A stretch of DNA of 64,000 bases from Vibrio sp. CAU 1672 (GTDB lineage: Bacteria; Pseudomonadota; Gammaproteobacteria; Enterobacterales; Vibrionaceae), in NCBI RefSeq assembly GCF_029223195.1, contig NZ_JARHUF010000012.1, positions 1-64,000 of the forward strand, written 5' to 3'. Below the pieces are notes generated by a model. The model was not told the DNA's origin and did no database searches. It saw only the letters and a list, made by a program, of their open reading frames with translations. Made by a program: the position numbers and the translations under genes. How positions within the stretch are numbered: the first letter of the stretch is position 1; the number at the start of each line of letters is the position of its first letter. Below, in pieces: positions 1 to 9,089 of the stretch.

Positions 1-16
1 TGCTAGTATGAAGCAT

Positions 17-80
17 GAGAGTTACCTCTTATTGTCTTTGATTACAGATTCAGCACCTTTAATCAAAGTGGGTAACTCTC
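17..80. other. Two-tier inverted repeat (hairpin)
   Basis: The outer arms GAGAGTTACC (17-26) and GGTAACTCTC (71-80) are perfectly complementary. The inner arms CTTTGATTA (36-44) and TAATCAAAG (60-68) are also perfect. The left internal loop is 9 bases and the right one only 2, so the element is asymmetric. No U-run follows on either strand, so it is not an ordinary terminator. It could be a structured RNA, a mobile-element end or a protein-binding site; nothing next to it decides this. Confidence 0.5.
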
Positions 81-213
81 TTCTTTTCAAATTGAAGTGT
101 CAGATCTAGTCGGAACTAATACACTTAATCATAGCTAAACTCAATTTAACATAATATACATAATACGCACTTTTTATGGGTAATTTTGGCATATTAATCA
201 GTCATTTACTGTG

Positions 214-678
214 TTAATCCATATCGTCGATTGCATCAAGCTGCCTAGCGTGGTGACTCAAGAAGTCCTCTTTATCGACATACAACCGAGCTTCGAACGT
301 GCAGACTCTTCTCACATGACTTTCCTCAACCTCGAACTTATATGAGATTTCGCGATAAGTTAACCCTAGTTCTGACAGCTGGCGTATCAACTCAACATCA
401 TCATTTAAGAGTTTCACTACAGGTGAAGTCTCTGCAACTTTTCTGTATGAGACGCCTAACTTACCAGCTCTAACTTTTACTGAGTCTCTGCTACGGCCAA
501 GAACGTGACCAACTTGCTCGAACGACATTTTATCTTGGCATGCAATGATGAACGCATCTTCTTTAGCACTGTAATGAGATTTTCTCCAACGTTGGTCGTT
601 TACGATAAGCCCATCTCGAATGAGTTTCTTGGAACGAACATATATTGAATGAGCTGAGCGCCCCAGAGTTTTTGCCAT
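214..678 (-). CDS. Myb/SANT-like helix-turn-helix protein, possibly 5'-truncated
   Basis: This is a 154-residue basic protein with repeated helix-turn-helix units. Residues about 1-20 look like the last helix of a first Myb/SANT-type repeat (LGRSAHSIYVRSKKL). Residues about 30-75 form a second repeat ending in LGRSRDSVKVRAGKLG. Residues about 90-127 form a third helix-turn-helix (LTYREISYKF). It is probably a DNA-binding protein; the role is unknown. The reading frame stays open for 17 codons upstream of the ATG, back to a TGA. The residues encoded there (for example HYQKIPFTH) continue the repeat naturally, yet no ATG, GTG or TTG start lies there. The gene may therefore have lost its beginning. 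No neighbour explains its job. Confidence 0.5.
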   Translation of the reverse strand: MAKTLGRSAHSIYVRSKKLIRDGLIVNDQRWRKSHYSAKEDAFIIACQDKMSFEQVGHVLGRSRDSVKVRAGKLGVSYRKVAETSPVVKLLNDDVELIRQLSELGLTYREISYKFEVEESHVRRVCTFEARLYVDKEDFLSHHARQLDAIDDMD

Positions 679-735
679 ATGAGTAAATGGGATTTTTTGA
701 TAGTGCTTAATTAAGTTCGCTCGGCATCACATTCT

Positions 736-868
736 ATGCCAAACTCACTCAAATCAGTTCTCCGCTACTTAAAGAAATTCGGTGTTCGTCGCCCTATAAG
801 CCGGCATTTCATTTATTGGTGACAGTGTCACCATCACTATAGTTCGTCTTAAGTTTAAGCACTACTAA
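736..868 (+). pseudogene. Possible frameshifted gene remnant
   Basis: An ATG at 736 opens 28 codons of basic, protein-like sequence (LKSVLRYLKKFGVRRPISRH) that stop at 820-822. A shift of frame at 818 then gives 16 more protein-like codons (GDSVTITIVRLKFKHY) to a TAA at 866. The junction falls in the palindrome GGTGACAGTGTCACC. I recognise no family. The reading as a broken gene is inference from sequence character only. Confidence 0.25.
818..832. promoter_or_regulatory. 15-bp perfect palindrome GGTGACAGTGTCACC
   Basis: The arms GGTGACA and TGTCACC surround one central base. This size and symmetry suit a dimeric DNA-binding protein. A related palindrome lies at 1501-1515. No gene starts close by. 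Confidence 0.3.
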
Positions 869-1500
869 ATTCCTTTTAAACTTAATCCTGGCAACACATT
901 GACTTAGGGTGTGTTTGGTGACTTGGGCAATTAACATCATCACAAAGTTCGCAAGCTCCATAAACACAAGAAGCTCAAAGCTGTTCCACTCAAATTACGT
1001 TACCACGTCACCGCATTATACCTAACATCCCTGCTCTACCAAAGCCTAACTCGAGCACCCTAATAGCTATCAAGAGGTTGAAAATGAAACAAAGCCGCTT
1101 TTTTTAACTAGCCCGTCCATCCTCATTTCTCAGATCCATAAACCGAGTTGCGGCAATCAACCAACCTTACTCCAAATGTGGGTTGGTGCTTACTGTTGCT
1201 AACACCGCCTTCCGGTAAAGGGAAAATGAGATTGAGCTAACGTTACGTTGTATCAAATCCAGCCATTTAGCATTTTCTGCTGCCCGAATAACGATTAGAT
1301 TGCTGATGTGTAATTTAATTACATAGCATGTCATAGCAAATAAAGGTTAAGCACTTTAAACTATGGTAAATCCTTGTTTATATTGCATTTGTTCCTAAAA
1401 TCAATTCAATTAACAGGAAAGCCTGCATCCGCAGCACAGGCGTAAATGTGAATTAGTAAAATTTTACTAATCACCTTGTGGGAATTTGCAGTTACATTGA

Positions 1501-1515
1501 CGTGACACGGTCACG
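1501..1515. promoter_or_regulatory. 15-bp palindrome CGTGACACGGTCACG
   Basis: The arms CGTGAC and GTCACG surround the spacer ACG. It shares the GTGAC/GTCAC half-sites with the palindrome at 818-832 but has a three-base spacer. The function is unknown. Confidence 0.3.
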
Positions 1516-1562
1516 CAATCATGGAAGAACGGGATAGGAAATTAGGGATGTGTGGCAGGCAT

Positions 1563-1588
1563 AAAAAAAGCAGGAGACTTCCCCTGCT
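1563..1588 (-). terminator. Rho-independent terminator of the vxr operon end
   Basis: Read on the minus strand, a stem AGCAGG / CCTGCT with an 8-base loop is followed by seven T residues. It lies 38 bases past the stop of the yoaH-type gene and should end the vxr transcript. Confidence 0.7.
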
Positions 1589-1625
1589 CTGTTCAATTTA
1601 CTGTTATTGGATTATCCAGATTGTG

Positions 1626-1775
1626 CTAGCGCTTTTTGGCATACTCAGCACGAATCTGGTCAGCGACTATCTTTATCGCTTCTGCGGTGCTGGTACCTTG
1701 TTCCATAAGTTGCTGAATACGCTCAACAGCTTTCTGCTGTTCTTCGTGCGACAGAGGTGGTAGATCATCAAACAT
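1626..1775 (-). CDS. YoaH-type (UPF0181) small protein, vxrE position
   Basis: This gene encodes 49 residues. The start [20 protein letters not shown] and the following helix match the YoaH/UPF0181 family as I know it ([20 protein letters not shown] in Escherichia coli). No biochemical function is established for the family. The gene is the fifth and last of the vxr run, where V. cholerae has vxrE; that equivalence is inferred from position. The Shine-Dalgarno AGAGGAG lies seven bases before the ATG, inside the 3' arm of the hairpin at 1776-1801, so translation could depend on whether that hairpin forms. An overlapping plus-strand frame is an antisense shadow. Confidence 0.85.
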   Translation of the reverse strand: MFDDLPPLSHEEQQKAVERIQQLMEQGTSTAEAIKIVADQIRAEYAKKR

Positions 1776-1801
1776 AAAAAAGCTCCTCTTTTAGAGGAGC
1801 T
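1776..1801 (-). terminator. Intra-operon hairpin: terminator whose 3' arm carries the next gene's RBS
   Basis: On the minus strand AGCTCCTCT, loop AAA, and AGAGGAGCT form a perfect 9-bp stem followed by six T residues. That is a classical terminator just past the vxrD stop. The 3' arm is also the Shine-Dalgarno of the yoaH-type gene, whose ATG follows directly. It should reduce readthrough and mask the ribosome site when folded. Confidence 0.7.
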
Positions 1802-1817
1802 GACTATAGCGATTCAC

Positions 1818-2933
1818 TTAGTATGTCGCAAGGAAATTAATTGACGCTCCCATCGCGTTCTCATTGGTGTATTGAACCGCGAGATCCAGTTCAATGAGGT
1901 TAAGCGGCGATAAGCCAATACCTGCCGTGATTGTTCCTTCATCATCACTGCGTGCGATATTGGTCATATAACCTCCTCGCAAAGCCATCTGACGCAGAAT
2001 ATCAACTTCAAAACCAGCGCGGAGCATTTGTGTATTATCATCAAACGAAGAAAAGCGCTTCTCTTCATTTAAGTCGTAATCGACACTAAAGGTAAAGTAG
2101 TCAGCAACGATCCCCGCTCCCAACGTATACAGTGGTCGCATACTATATTCATACGACTGGATTGTGTCAGTACCAAAGGTAAATGATTTTGTTTTAACAT
2201 CACGCCCAATAAGGTTTTTTGCCGTCAGACCAACCCGGAATGGACCGTAAAACCAGAGCGCGCCGGCATCCAAGTTGAATATGGTCTCTGCGGTTTCATT
2301 GTCGCGTAAATCACTGGTATCGAAGCCGTTAAAACTTGTGGCATAAGAGTAGGTATACATGCGTTGCAACTTAGGTGTTATACCCAAAGCAATGTGTTGA
2401 TGCATGAATGTAGTGTATTTGGCAAGGGATATCCCGGCTTCAGCAACGCCGATGGTTACGCCTTGTACATAGCTGTTACTAAGATCAGGAGAAGTTTCGT
2501 CAATGTTTGGGCTGACAAATGACTCTGTGTAGAGCTTGCCGTAGGCAGTCGCTGATAAGAATTGGTTTGGAATACCAAAGGCAACTACACCGCCGAGGTT
2601 AAAATCCATTTTTTTATTGTTAACCGCGTTCAAAGCCTCCGCAATTTCCAGTGGATCACCCAACCCTCCAATCCGTTCGATCTCGTCGATCAACTGATCC
2701 GGATCGTTATAGCTAATCCCAAAACTGGGGACTATCATGCCAGCATCATCGTTACGACGATAGATAGCCGTGAGTGCGGGGTTAAAAAACGGAGCGGTCA
2801 GATAAGAGGCAGAAACGGTACCTACTCCACCCATCGCGTCACTGCGTGCCTCTATTGCATACGTTGCCGCAGTCGCGGAGCCAGAAATTGCCGCAGCGGT
2901 TATTGCTGCCAATAATTTAATTTGTGTCTTCAT
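1818..2933 (-). CDS. vxrD: VxrD: TraF-like (PF13729 type) outer-membrane beta-barrel protein
   Basis: This 371-residue protein starts with a clear signal peptide (cut near TAAT, about residue 22). It continues as alternating beta strands ending in an aromatic-flanked last strand (NFLATY), typical of outer-membrane barrels. The start of the mature part (EARSDAMGGVGTVSASYLTAPFFNPAL) resembles the family named after plasmid-transfer TraF_2; no conjugation role is implied. It is the fourth gene of the vxr run, 60 bases after vxrC. In V. cholerae vxrD belongs to the VxrAB operon and its function is, to my knowledge, unknown. The symbol is assigned by synteny. Confidence 0.75.
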   Translation of the reverse strand: MKTQIKLLAAITAAAISGSATAATYAIEARSDAMGGVGTVSASYLTAPFFNPALTAIYRRNDDAGMIVPSFGISYNDPDQLIDEIERIGGLGDPLEIAEALNAVNNKKMDFNLGGVVAFGIPNQFLSATAYGKLYTESFVSPNIDETSPDLSNSYVQGVTIGVAEAGISLAKYTTFMHQHIALGITPKLQRMYTYSYATSFNGFDTSDLRDNETAETIFNLDAGALWFYGPFRVGLTAKNLIGRDVKTKSFTFGTDTIQSYEYSMRPLYTLGAGIVADYFTFSVDYDLNEEKRFSSFDDNTQMLRAGFEVDILRQMALRGGYMTNIARSDDEGTITAGIGLSPLNLIELDLAVQYTNENAMGASINFLATY

Positions 2934-2993
2934 GCTACACTTATGTTTTGGTTGTTCCTAAGCTTATATCGGCCTAAATACTAAGACTTTAAC

Positions 2994-3875
2994 TTATTCT
3001 TCCCTGGAAACATCATAAGTACGGCTAATAGTTTGAGCTTGCTCCACAATTAAGTCACCCTGCCAACGGCGGCTATTGATGCTAACAGCAAGAACATAAC
3101 GATCATTTGCAATATCATCAATCTCAAGTGCGTTTGGATAATCAGACTCATACGTCTTTTCCCATACGTGTTTATACTGACCGTCGATATTGTCATATAA
3201 CACTACTTTCAATAGCGGCAAAGGACAATGGGGATTGCGCAATGCACTTTTCTCTACTTTCCAGTTCTCTTTTGATGTCCAGCGAACATATTGTGAAGAA
3301 TTTGAGTTCGCAAGAATAACCCAGGTCTGGTATACCTGGCCATCTTTACTGGTAACGGTGAGATGATAAAGTCCCGGCTCAAGATTACCAGTCAGGTTAT
3401 AACGCTTAAGGTATTCTTGCTCATTGAGTAGTGACGTGACAGTGTCACTGACAGTTTTCCCAAATGAACTATCAGAAGATATAGAACTACCAGCCCAACG
3501 ACGAAATGTAATATTGTCAATCTCGCTTGTGGCTCTGAGTTTTACCATTAAACGAAAAGTGTCACGACCAGGACTTTGAATTGTCTGGCGAATTACGTTG
3601 ACACCGGTAATCCATTCAGGAAGAGTGACACCAGTCAAAGATTTCCCACAATCTCGAGAAAGTGACTGACGCAATAGATCATTTAAATGCTGGGTAAGGT
3701 TATTAGCAGATTCTGATTGCCATAGCTCAACAAGTGTGTTGAACATTCTACCCATATCATCTTCAAGTAAATACTGGTGGGCCCGGGTTAAAGGCGTATT
3801 AGATTGAAACCAGTCCATGGCCTGAACTGGTTTCAACGACATCAATGTCAAAATGAAAAGTAGTCTGATTTTCAT
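2994..3875 (-). CDS. vxrC: VxrC: DUF2861-type secreted protein
   Basis: This protein of about 293 residues has an N-terminal signal sequence (LLFILTLMSLKPVQA, cut near residue 20) and a mature part rich in beta strands. I recognise it as the Vibrio DUF2861 family, whose biochemical function is unknown. The ATG at 3875 follows the vxrB stop almost directly, so translation is probably coupled; a TTG one codon earlier is possible. In V. cholerae vxrC is co-transcribed with the VxrAB two-component system. A periplasmic location fits a role in sensing or envelope maintenance, but that is inference. A 60-base gap separates it from vxrD. Confidence 0.75.
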   Translation of the reverse strand: MKIRLLFILTLMSLKPVQAMDWFQSNTPLTRAHQYLLEDDMGRMFNTLVELWQSESANNLTQHLNDLLRQSLSRDCGKSLTGVTLPEWITGVNVIRQTIQSPGRDTFRLMVKLRATSEIDNITFRRWAGSSISSDSSFGKTVSDTVTSLLNEQEYLKRYNLTGNLEPGLYHLTVTSKDGQVYQTWVILANSNSSQYVRWTSKENWKVEKSALRNPHCPLPLLKVVLYDNIDGQYKHVWEKTYESDYPNALEIDDIANDRYVLAVSINSRRWQGDLIVEQAQTISRTYDVSREE

Positions 3876-3878
3876 CAA

Positions 3879-4541
3879 TTACGCTTTCATCTTATATCCA
3901 ACACCACGTAAGGTTTCTATCTCTAAACCAGGTAATTTCTGGCGAAGTTGTAGTACGTGCGTATCAACAGTACGTGTGGTTGGAAAATGATTGTAGCCCC
4001 AAACATGATCCAAAAGCTCATCACGAGTAAATACCCGGCCTAAGTTTGATGCCAAGAACAACAGCAGATCGAATTCAGTTCGAGTTAGCGTAATCATTTC
4101 CCCTTTAAAGAGAACCTCGCGTGTCGCACGGTTGATCTCTAGCTCTTCTGTTATTACTTTATCATTACTGCTTTGCTCACCAGCATCCGGCGCTCGCAAT
4201 TGAGCACGAATACGGGCAAATAGCTCCGCTTCAGCAAATGGCTTGGTTAAATAATCGTTCGCACCAGAATCCAGACCTGCAACTTTATCTTTCACCGTCA
4301 CCAGTGCCGTCAGCAAAATCACTGGAACATCTTTAATCTGTTTCCATTCCGGCAATACGTCCACTGAATCACCATCAGGAAGCTGTCGGTCCAGAATAAC
4401 CAGATCAGCTTTTTTCCATTGCGGCGCAACGTCCGAAATACGCTCAACATGTAAACACTCGTATCCTGCTTGTTCCAGGCTCACTAACAGGCCATCAGCC
4501 AAGTTTTTATCGTCCTCAACGAGAAGCAGTGTCTGTTTCAC
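3879..4541 (-). CDS. vxrB: VxrB (WigR): OmpR/PhoB-family response regulator
   Basis: This 220-residue protein has a receiver domain at about 1-115 with the acidic pair E9/D10/D11, phospho-acceptor D51 (VILDRQLPDG) and the lysine of the TKPF motif. A winged-helix DNA-binding domain follows at about 128-220 (TRTEFDLLLFL, TRTVDTHVLQLRQKL). In V. cholerae VxrB controls the type VI secretion system, biofilm genes and cell-wall homeostasis with its kinase VxrA. The start is GTG at 4541, with GGAG seven bases upstream, and it overlaps the vxrA end by 26 bases. A more upstream start is possible because published numbering of the V. cholerae aspartate is higher. Confidence 0.9.
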   Translation of the reverse strand: MKQTLLLVEDDKNLADGLLVSLEQAGYECLHVERISDVAPQWKKADLVILDRQLPDGDSVDVLPEWKQIKDVPVILLTALVTVKDKVAGLDSGANDYLTKPFAEAELFARIRAQLRAPDAGEQSSNDKVITEELEINRATREVLFKGEMITLTRTEFDLLLFLASNLGRVFTRDELLDHVWGYNHFPTTRTVDTHVLQLRQKLPGLEIETLRGVGYKMKA

Positions 4542-5970
4542 AAGGTATCTCCAATATAAAAGTAGTGGGTGGTCCTACTAAGGACATCTTTCCGCCCATG
4601 CGACCCACCATTGATTCAACAATTGTTAATCCAAGTCCTAAACCGCTTTTACTTACAAACGGTTTTTTAAGATGTGCCCAGTCTTTCGCAGTTAAGCTGC
4701 CAGCATCTTTTACTTGGATGAGTAATCTCTCCGCGCTGGTATCAACACGAAGCTCTACCGGCGCTTGACCATATTTCAGTGCATTACGCAATAAGTTGTC
4801 GATACAGGTGCCAAGCCAGTATACATTAACTTTAGCCGCCACATCTTGATTTAAATTGAACCGTACTGCACCGTCAAATTCTTCTTCAATTTTATATTCC
4901 AGCCACTCTGAGACAGATGGAACCCAGTCGGTAGCGAGTTGCTGGTTGTCAGATTGCAAATAGTCTTTACTCGCTTCTGCTAACTGACGAAGACGCCGAG
5001 TATCTTCACACAGACGTCTGAACTCATCGTAAACACTTTCCGGTAAATTTTCGAACTCTCTTCTAAACCCTTCCACTGTCATAGACAATGATGCAATTGG
5101 TGTTCTGAGCTCATGCGTCAGGATCTGCAGAACCAGCATACGGCTCCTCATCTCCTGCCGTTTACTATTCCAACGATACACTGACCAGCCGATCACCAAC
5201 ATAATATTTGCTATGACCAGAACAATCATACTGATCTGTAACACTTGAGAGTGATCTTCAACGTCCCAGCAAATATTGCCACGCTTAACAAAACAGCTCT
5301 GACTTGTCGTTGCCAGACTATAGGTTAAACCCGCATTAGTTACATTTTCTTGCCAGATTTTTTTCGGGAATACGAAGTAATGATCACCCCGTCTTAACCA
5401 CAGCTCGTCACCATCGATAAACATGCTGGAACCTGCAATAAGAGCACTGATTGCGTCATCATTCATCTGCTGCAGGTGGGTTAATAGCTCATCCCCCTCC
5501 TCATTGCTGCGCTCTTTGATATGCATATATTGCGCAAGCTCAGATTTAAGCTCCGGGTAAATTTCAGCGTAACGGGCCGCATAACTCCCACCTCCGGGGT
5601 GAATAAGGCCACTACGAGAAAACCATCGCCAACTTAAACGCGTTCCTTTACACACGGCTCTGGTAAACACCAGTGGTTCAGTAATCAACGGACTTAACGG
5701 CAACTTACCTCTGCATGTATTCGCTAACCGATACAATTGTTGTATATCTTTCAATGGATAATCAGCGGTTTGTGGCAACATCGACTCCGGCGAAATTAAT
5801 TTCGTCGGATAGTTCGACTGTATAATGCGTATATCATACCCTTTATTGGCAAACTCGTAATCGAATAGCTCAGTAAAGGTGTCTATTCGTTCAGGTAATG
5901 AATCTGCTACTACTGGGGCTGATATCACCGAAAATACCAACGCAGAAATTTGCAAAAACTGTTTGATCAA
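4516..5970 (-). CDS. vxrA: VxrA (WigK): sensor histidine kinase
   Basis: This 484-residue protein has a signal peptide (1-22), a periplasmic sensor of about 220 residues with cysteines 86, 107, 226 and 234, and one transmembrane helix at about 243-265. The kinase core follows, with phospho-acceptor H286 in THELRTP. The N-box is NLLRNALKYG (392-401) and the glycine-rich lid GLGLGL is at 443-448. No HAMP domain is visible between membrane and H-box. In V. cholerae it responds to cell-wall damage and phosphorylates VxrB. The only in-frame start before an upstream stop is TTG at 5970. It is the first gene of the vxr operon; the pntB terminator lies just upstream. Confidence 0.9.
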   Translation of the reverse strand: MIKQFLQISALVFSVISAPVVADSLPERIDTFTELFDYEFANKGYDIRIIQSNYPTKLISPESMLPQTADYPLKDIQQLYRLANTCRGKLPLSPLITEPLVFTRAVCKGTRLSWRWFSRSGLIHPGGGSYAARYAEIYPELKSELAQYMHIKERSNEEGDELLTHLQQMNDDAISALIAGSSMFIDGDELWLRRGDHYFVFPKKIWQENVTNAGLTYSLATTSQSCFVKRGNICWDVEDHSQVLQISMIVLVIANIMLVIGWSVYRWNSKRQEMRSRMLVLQILTHELRTPIASLSMTVEGFRREFENLPESVYDEFRRLCEDTRRLRQLAEASKDYLQSDNQQLATDWVPSVSEWLEYKIEEEFDGAVRFNLNQDVAAKVNVYWLGTCIDNLLRNALKYGQAPVELRVDTSAERLLIQVKDAGSLTAKDWAHLKKPFVSKSGLGLGLTIVESMVGRMGGKMSLVGPPTTFILEIPCETDTASR

Positions 5971-6074
5971 ACTGTTACCATCATTCTCAGCACTAAATCG
6001 GACTATACCTCAATTGATCGCCAAATAATATTCGCCAGCCGGAGGATTTGCATTTCTATAACATTGAGCAGACA

Positions 6075-6101
6075 TAAAAAAGGCCAGCGAATGCTGGCCT
6101 T
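6075..6101 (-). terminator. Rho-independent terminator after pntB
   Basis: AAGGCCAGC / GCTGGCCTT forms a perfect 9-bp stem with a four-base loop. On the minus strand it is followed by a run of T. It lies 23 bases past the pntB stop and insulates pntAB from vxrA. Confidence 0.85.
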
Positions 6102-6124
6102 GATTGATTTTTGTCCGATAGAGA

Positions 6125-7519
6125 TTACAGCGCTTTGAAAATCGCCTCTACACTCTCTTTTGCATCACCGAACAACATTGATGTGTTCTCTTTAAAGAAC
6201 AATGGGTTTTGTACACCAGCGTAACCCGTATTCATTGAACGTTTGAATACAACTACATTTTTGGCGTTCCAAACTTCCAGCACTGGCATACCAGCGATTG
6301 GGCTGTTCGGATCTTCCAGTGCAGCCGGGTTAACTGTATCGTTCGCACCAATAACCAGAACAGTATCGGTATCGGAGAAGTCATCGTTGATCTCGTCCAT
6401 TTCCAGAACGATATCGTACGGTACTTTTGCTTCTGCCAGCAATACGTTCATGTGACCAGGCAAGCGCCCCGCTACTGGGTGGATACCAAAGCGTACTTCA
6501 ATACCTTGGGCACGAAGTGTATCTGAGATCTCATGCACTGGGTACTGAGCTTGTGCAACAGCCATGCCGTATCCCGGAGTGATGATCACAGATTTTGAGT
6601 TCTTCAGCATCTCTGCCACTTCTTCTGCCGTTGTTTCGCGGTGTTCACCGTGATCTTCATCGCCAGAAATAACCACTTCCTGGCCAAAGCCACCAGCGAT
6701 AACACTGACAAACGAGCGGTTCATCGCTTTACACATAATGTAAGATAGAATCGCACCCGATGAACCAACCAACGCACCGGTCACAATCAGTAGATCGTTT
6801 GCCAGCATGAAACCTGCCGCAGCTGCAGCCCAGCCGGAGTATGAGTTCAACATTGAAACGACCACTGGCATGTCAGCACCGCCAATCGATGCAACCAGGT
6901 GGTAACCAAAGGCAAATGCAATCAATGTCATCACAATAAGTGCGAACATGCTGCCGTCAGCCTTAACAAAGTAGATCATTAGCAGCGTAGAAACTACGAT
7001 CGCAGCCAGGTTCATTTTGTGTTTATGCGGAAGGTTCAGTGGTGAAGAAGAAATCACACCACGTAGCTTACCAAACGCGACGATAGAACCTGTGAAAGTT
7101 ACTGCACCAATAAACACGCCAAGGAATACTTCCACCATGTGAATCACATGTTCTGCGTGAATACCAGCCAGATCAGTTGATACTGGCTCAGGTGGCGCAA
7201 GAAAACTGTTGTAGCCTACCAACACCGCTGCCATACCAACAAAGCTGTGTAGGATTGCAACCAGTTCAGGCATTTCAGTCATTTCCACTTTTTTCGCATA
7301 GTGGATACCAATACCGCCACCGATCACCATCGCGATGATGATCCAGGCAAAGCCTTCGGCACTTGGACTGAAGATCGTCGCGATCAACGCGATCGTCATA
7401 CCTGCAATACCGTAATAGTTACCGTTTCTTGCCGATTCTTGTTTAGAAAGTCCCGCGAGACTTAAGATGAAAAATAGCGCAGCAACGATGTATGCCGCTT
7501 GTACTAATCCTGCAGACAT
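6125..7519 (-). CDS. pntB: NAD(P) transhydrogenase subunit beta
   Basis: This 464-residue membrane protein is the beta subunit of proton-translocating transhydrogenase, which reduces NADP+ with NADH at the expense of the proton gradient. The first 270 residues hold many hydrophobic helices that form the proton channel with PntA. The C-terminal NADP(H)-binding domain III shows [38 protein letters not shown] and [13 protein letters not shown], all hallmarks of PntB. The ATG is preceded by GGGAG and lies 13 bases after the pntA stop, so the pair is one operon. A strong terminator follows. The order pntA-pntB next to vxrA is typical of vibrio chromosome II. Confidence 0.97.
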   Translation of the reverse strand: MSAGLVQAAYIVAALFFILSLAGLSKQESARNGNYYGIAGMTIALIATIFSPSAEGFAWIIIAMVIGGGIGIHYAKKVEMTEMPELVAILHSFVGMAAVLVGYNSFLAPPEPVSTDLAGIHAEHVIHMVEVFLGVFIGAVTFTGSIVAFGKLRGVISSSPLNLPHKHKMNLAAIVVSTLLMIYFVKADGSMFALIVMTLIAFAFGYHLVASIGGADMPVVVSMLNSYSGWAAAAAGFMLANDLLIVTGALVGSSGAILSYIMCKAMNRSFVSVIAGGFGQEVVISGDEDHGEHRETTAEEVAEMLKNSKSVIITPGYGMAVAQAQYPVHEISDTLRAQGIEVRFGIHPVAGRLPGHMNVLLAEAKVPYDIVLEMDEINDDFSDTDTVLVIGANDTVNPAALEDPNSPIAGMPVLEVWNAKNVVVFKRSMNTGYAGVQNPLFFKENTSMLFGDAKESVEAIFKAL

Positions 7520-7532
7520 TGGTTACTCCCTA

Positions 7533-9089
7533 TTATTTATCTTTGCGGAACATTTCAAGCATACGTTTGGTGACAGTAAAACCACCAAAGATGTTGATGC
7601 TCGCAATGAGGACGGCGATGAAAGACAAGAAGGTAACCACACCGTTACCCTGACCAATTTGCAGCAACGCACCCACCACGATAATGCCAGATATAGCATT
7701 AGTAACCGACATGAGTGGTGTATGCAGCGCGTGAGTAACATTCCATACCACGTAATAACCAACCACACACGCCAACACGAATACGGTAAAGTGAGATAGG
7801 AATGCGGCAGGAGCAACAGAAGCAACCCAGGCAAATGCTCCGACACCAACTGCTAGTGCGGCAAATTTTTTCACCGGAGAAGTTGGCTCTTCTACTTTAG
7901 GCTCTGGCTTAACTGGTTGTTCGACTTTTGCCTGAGGCTGGGCAGAAACCTGAATCGGTGGCGCAGGCCAAGTGACTTCGCCTTCTTTTACAACGGTCAC
8001 ACCACGAAGCACTACATCTTCAAAATCGATGTTAATGTTGCCGTCTTTCTCTTTACACAACAGTTTCAGAAGGTTGACAAGGTTGGTGGCATAAAGCTGA
8101 GAAGACTGAGTCGGCAGTCGGCCAACCATATCGGTATAACCAACAACTTTCACGCCGTTGTCCGTCGTGATGACCTGATCTTTTACCGTGTACTCACAGT
8201 TACCACCGTTGGCCGCCGCCAAATCAACAATCACGCTGCCTGCTTTCATGCTGTCGACCATTTCTTTAGTGATCAGCGTTGGTGCAGGTTTACCTGGGAT
8301 CAGAGCGGTAGTGATGATGATATCAACATCTTTGGCTTGTGCCGCGTAAAGCTCGGCGGCTTTTTTGTTGAATTCATCAGACATTTCTTTGGCATAGCCG
8401 TCACCGGAGCCTGAGTCTTCCTGGTAGTCAACCGTTAAGAACTCCGCCCCCATTGATTCAACTTGCTCTTTTACTTCAGGACGAACGTCAAAAGAACGAA
8501 CAATCGCACCCAGGCTGCCTGCTGCACCGATTGCAGCCAAACCGGCAACACCGGCACCAGCTACCAACACCTTCGCAGGTGGCACTTTACCAGCGGCTGT
8601 AATCTGACCGGTAAAAAAGCGGCCAAACTCGTGCGCCGCCTCAACTACAGCACGGTAACCGGCAATGTTTGCCATTGAAGAAAGTGCATCCAGAGCTTGC
8701 GCACGAGAGATACGTGGTACAGAGTCCATCGCAAGTACATTGATGTTCTTACTGGAAAGCTGCTCCATCAGTTCCTGATTTTGTGCTGGCCAGATAAAGC
8801 TGATAAGTGTCGCGCCATCTTGCAAGAGTGCGATTTCATCGATGTTTTTCTCTTCATCAACAATAGGTGCATTAACCTTGAGGATAAGACCTGACTTCCA
8901 CACTTCTTCGCTAGATACGATTTTTGCTCCAGCCGCTTCATACGCCGCATCATCAAAACTCGCCAGCACCCCTGCCTGAGATTCGATAGCGACATCGAAA
9001 CCCAGTTTCATCAACTGCTCTACCGAGTTAGGCGAGGCAGCCACCCGCGATTCACCAGCGAGTATTTCTTTAGGTACACCGATTTGCAA
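7533..9089 (-). CDS. pntA: NAD(P) transhydrogenase subunit alpha
   Basis: This 518-residue protein has the NAD(H)-binding domain I at about 1-380 ([55 protein letters not shown]). A proline- and lysine-rich linker follows at about 385-405, then four hydrophobic helices to the C-terminus. This is the single-chain E. coli type of alpha subunit. It forms the membrane transhydrogenase with PntB. The start is TTG at 9089 with AAGGAG about nine bases upstream; no in-frame ATG precedes it. Upstream lies a 437-base gap that must hold the promoter. Confidence 0.97.
   Translation of the reverse strand: MQIGVPKEILAGESRVAASPNSVEQLMKLGFDVAIESQAGVLASFDDAAYEAAGAKIVSSEEVWKSGLILKVNAPIVDEEKNIDEIALLQDGATLISFIWPAQNQELMEQLSSKNINVLAMDSVPRISRAQALDALSSMANIAGYRAVVEAAHEFGRFFTGQITAAGKVPPAKVLVAGAGVAGLAAIGAAGSLGAIVRSFDVRPEVKEQVESMGAEFLTVDYQEDSGSGDGYAKEMSDEFNKKAAELYAAQAKDVDIIITTALIPGKPAPTLITKEMVDSMKAGSVIVDLAAANGGNCEYTVKDQVITTDNGVKVVGYTDMVGRLPTQSSQLYATNLVNLLKLLCKEKDGNINIDFEDVVLRGVTVVKEGEVTWPAPPIQVSAQPQAKVEQPVKPEPKVEEPTSPVKKFAALAVGVGAFAWVASVAPAAFLSHFTVFVLACVVGYYVVWNVTHALHTPLMSVTNAISGIIVVGALLQIGQGNGVVTFLSFIAVLIASINIFGGFTVTKRMLEMFRKDK

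Larger units (their letters stand above)
679..1625. other. Long stretch without an intact gene
   Basis: About 950 bases carry no convincing complete gene. The stretch holds a short plus-strand coding-like remnant near 736-868, the palindromes at 818-832 and 1501-1515, and the terminator of the yoaH-type gene at 1563-1588. A second coding-like run of about 40 codons ends near 1062. The plus-strand open frame covering 1521-1763 is the antisense shadow of the yoaH-type gene. Together with the truncated-looking gene on its left, the stretch resembles decayed accessory DNA. Confidence 0.5.

Noticed and set aside
17..80. Integron attC site
   Set aside because: The core sites RYYYAAC and GTTRRRY are not present at the ends and no cassette or integrase is nearby.
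1521..1763. 80-codon plus-strand open frame
   Set aside because: It is antisense to the YoaH-type gene, lacks a ribosome site and reads through that gene's terminator.
1818..2933. Conjugation gene traF
   Set aside because: The TraF_2-like family name is the only link; no other transfer gene exists and the gene belongs to the vxr operon.
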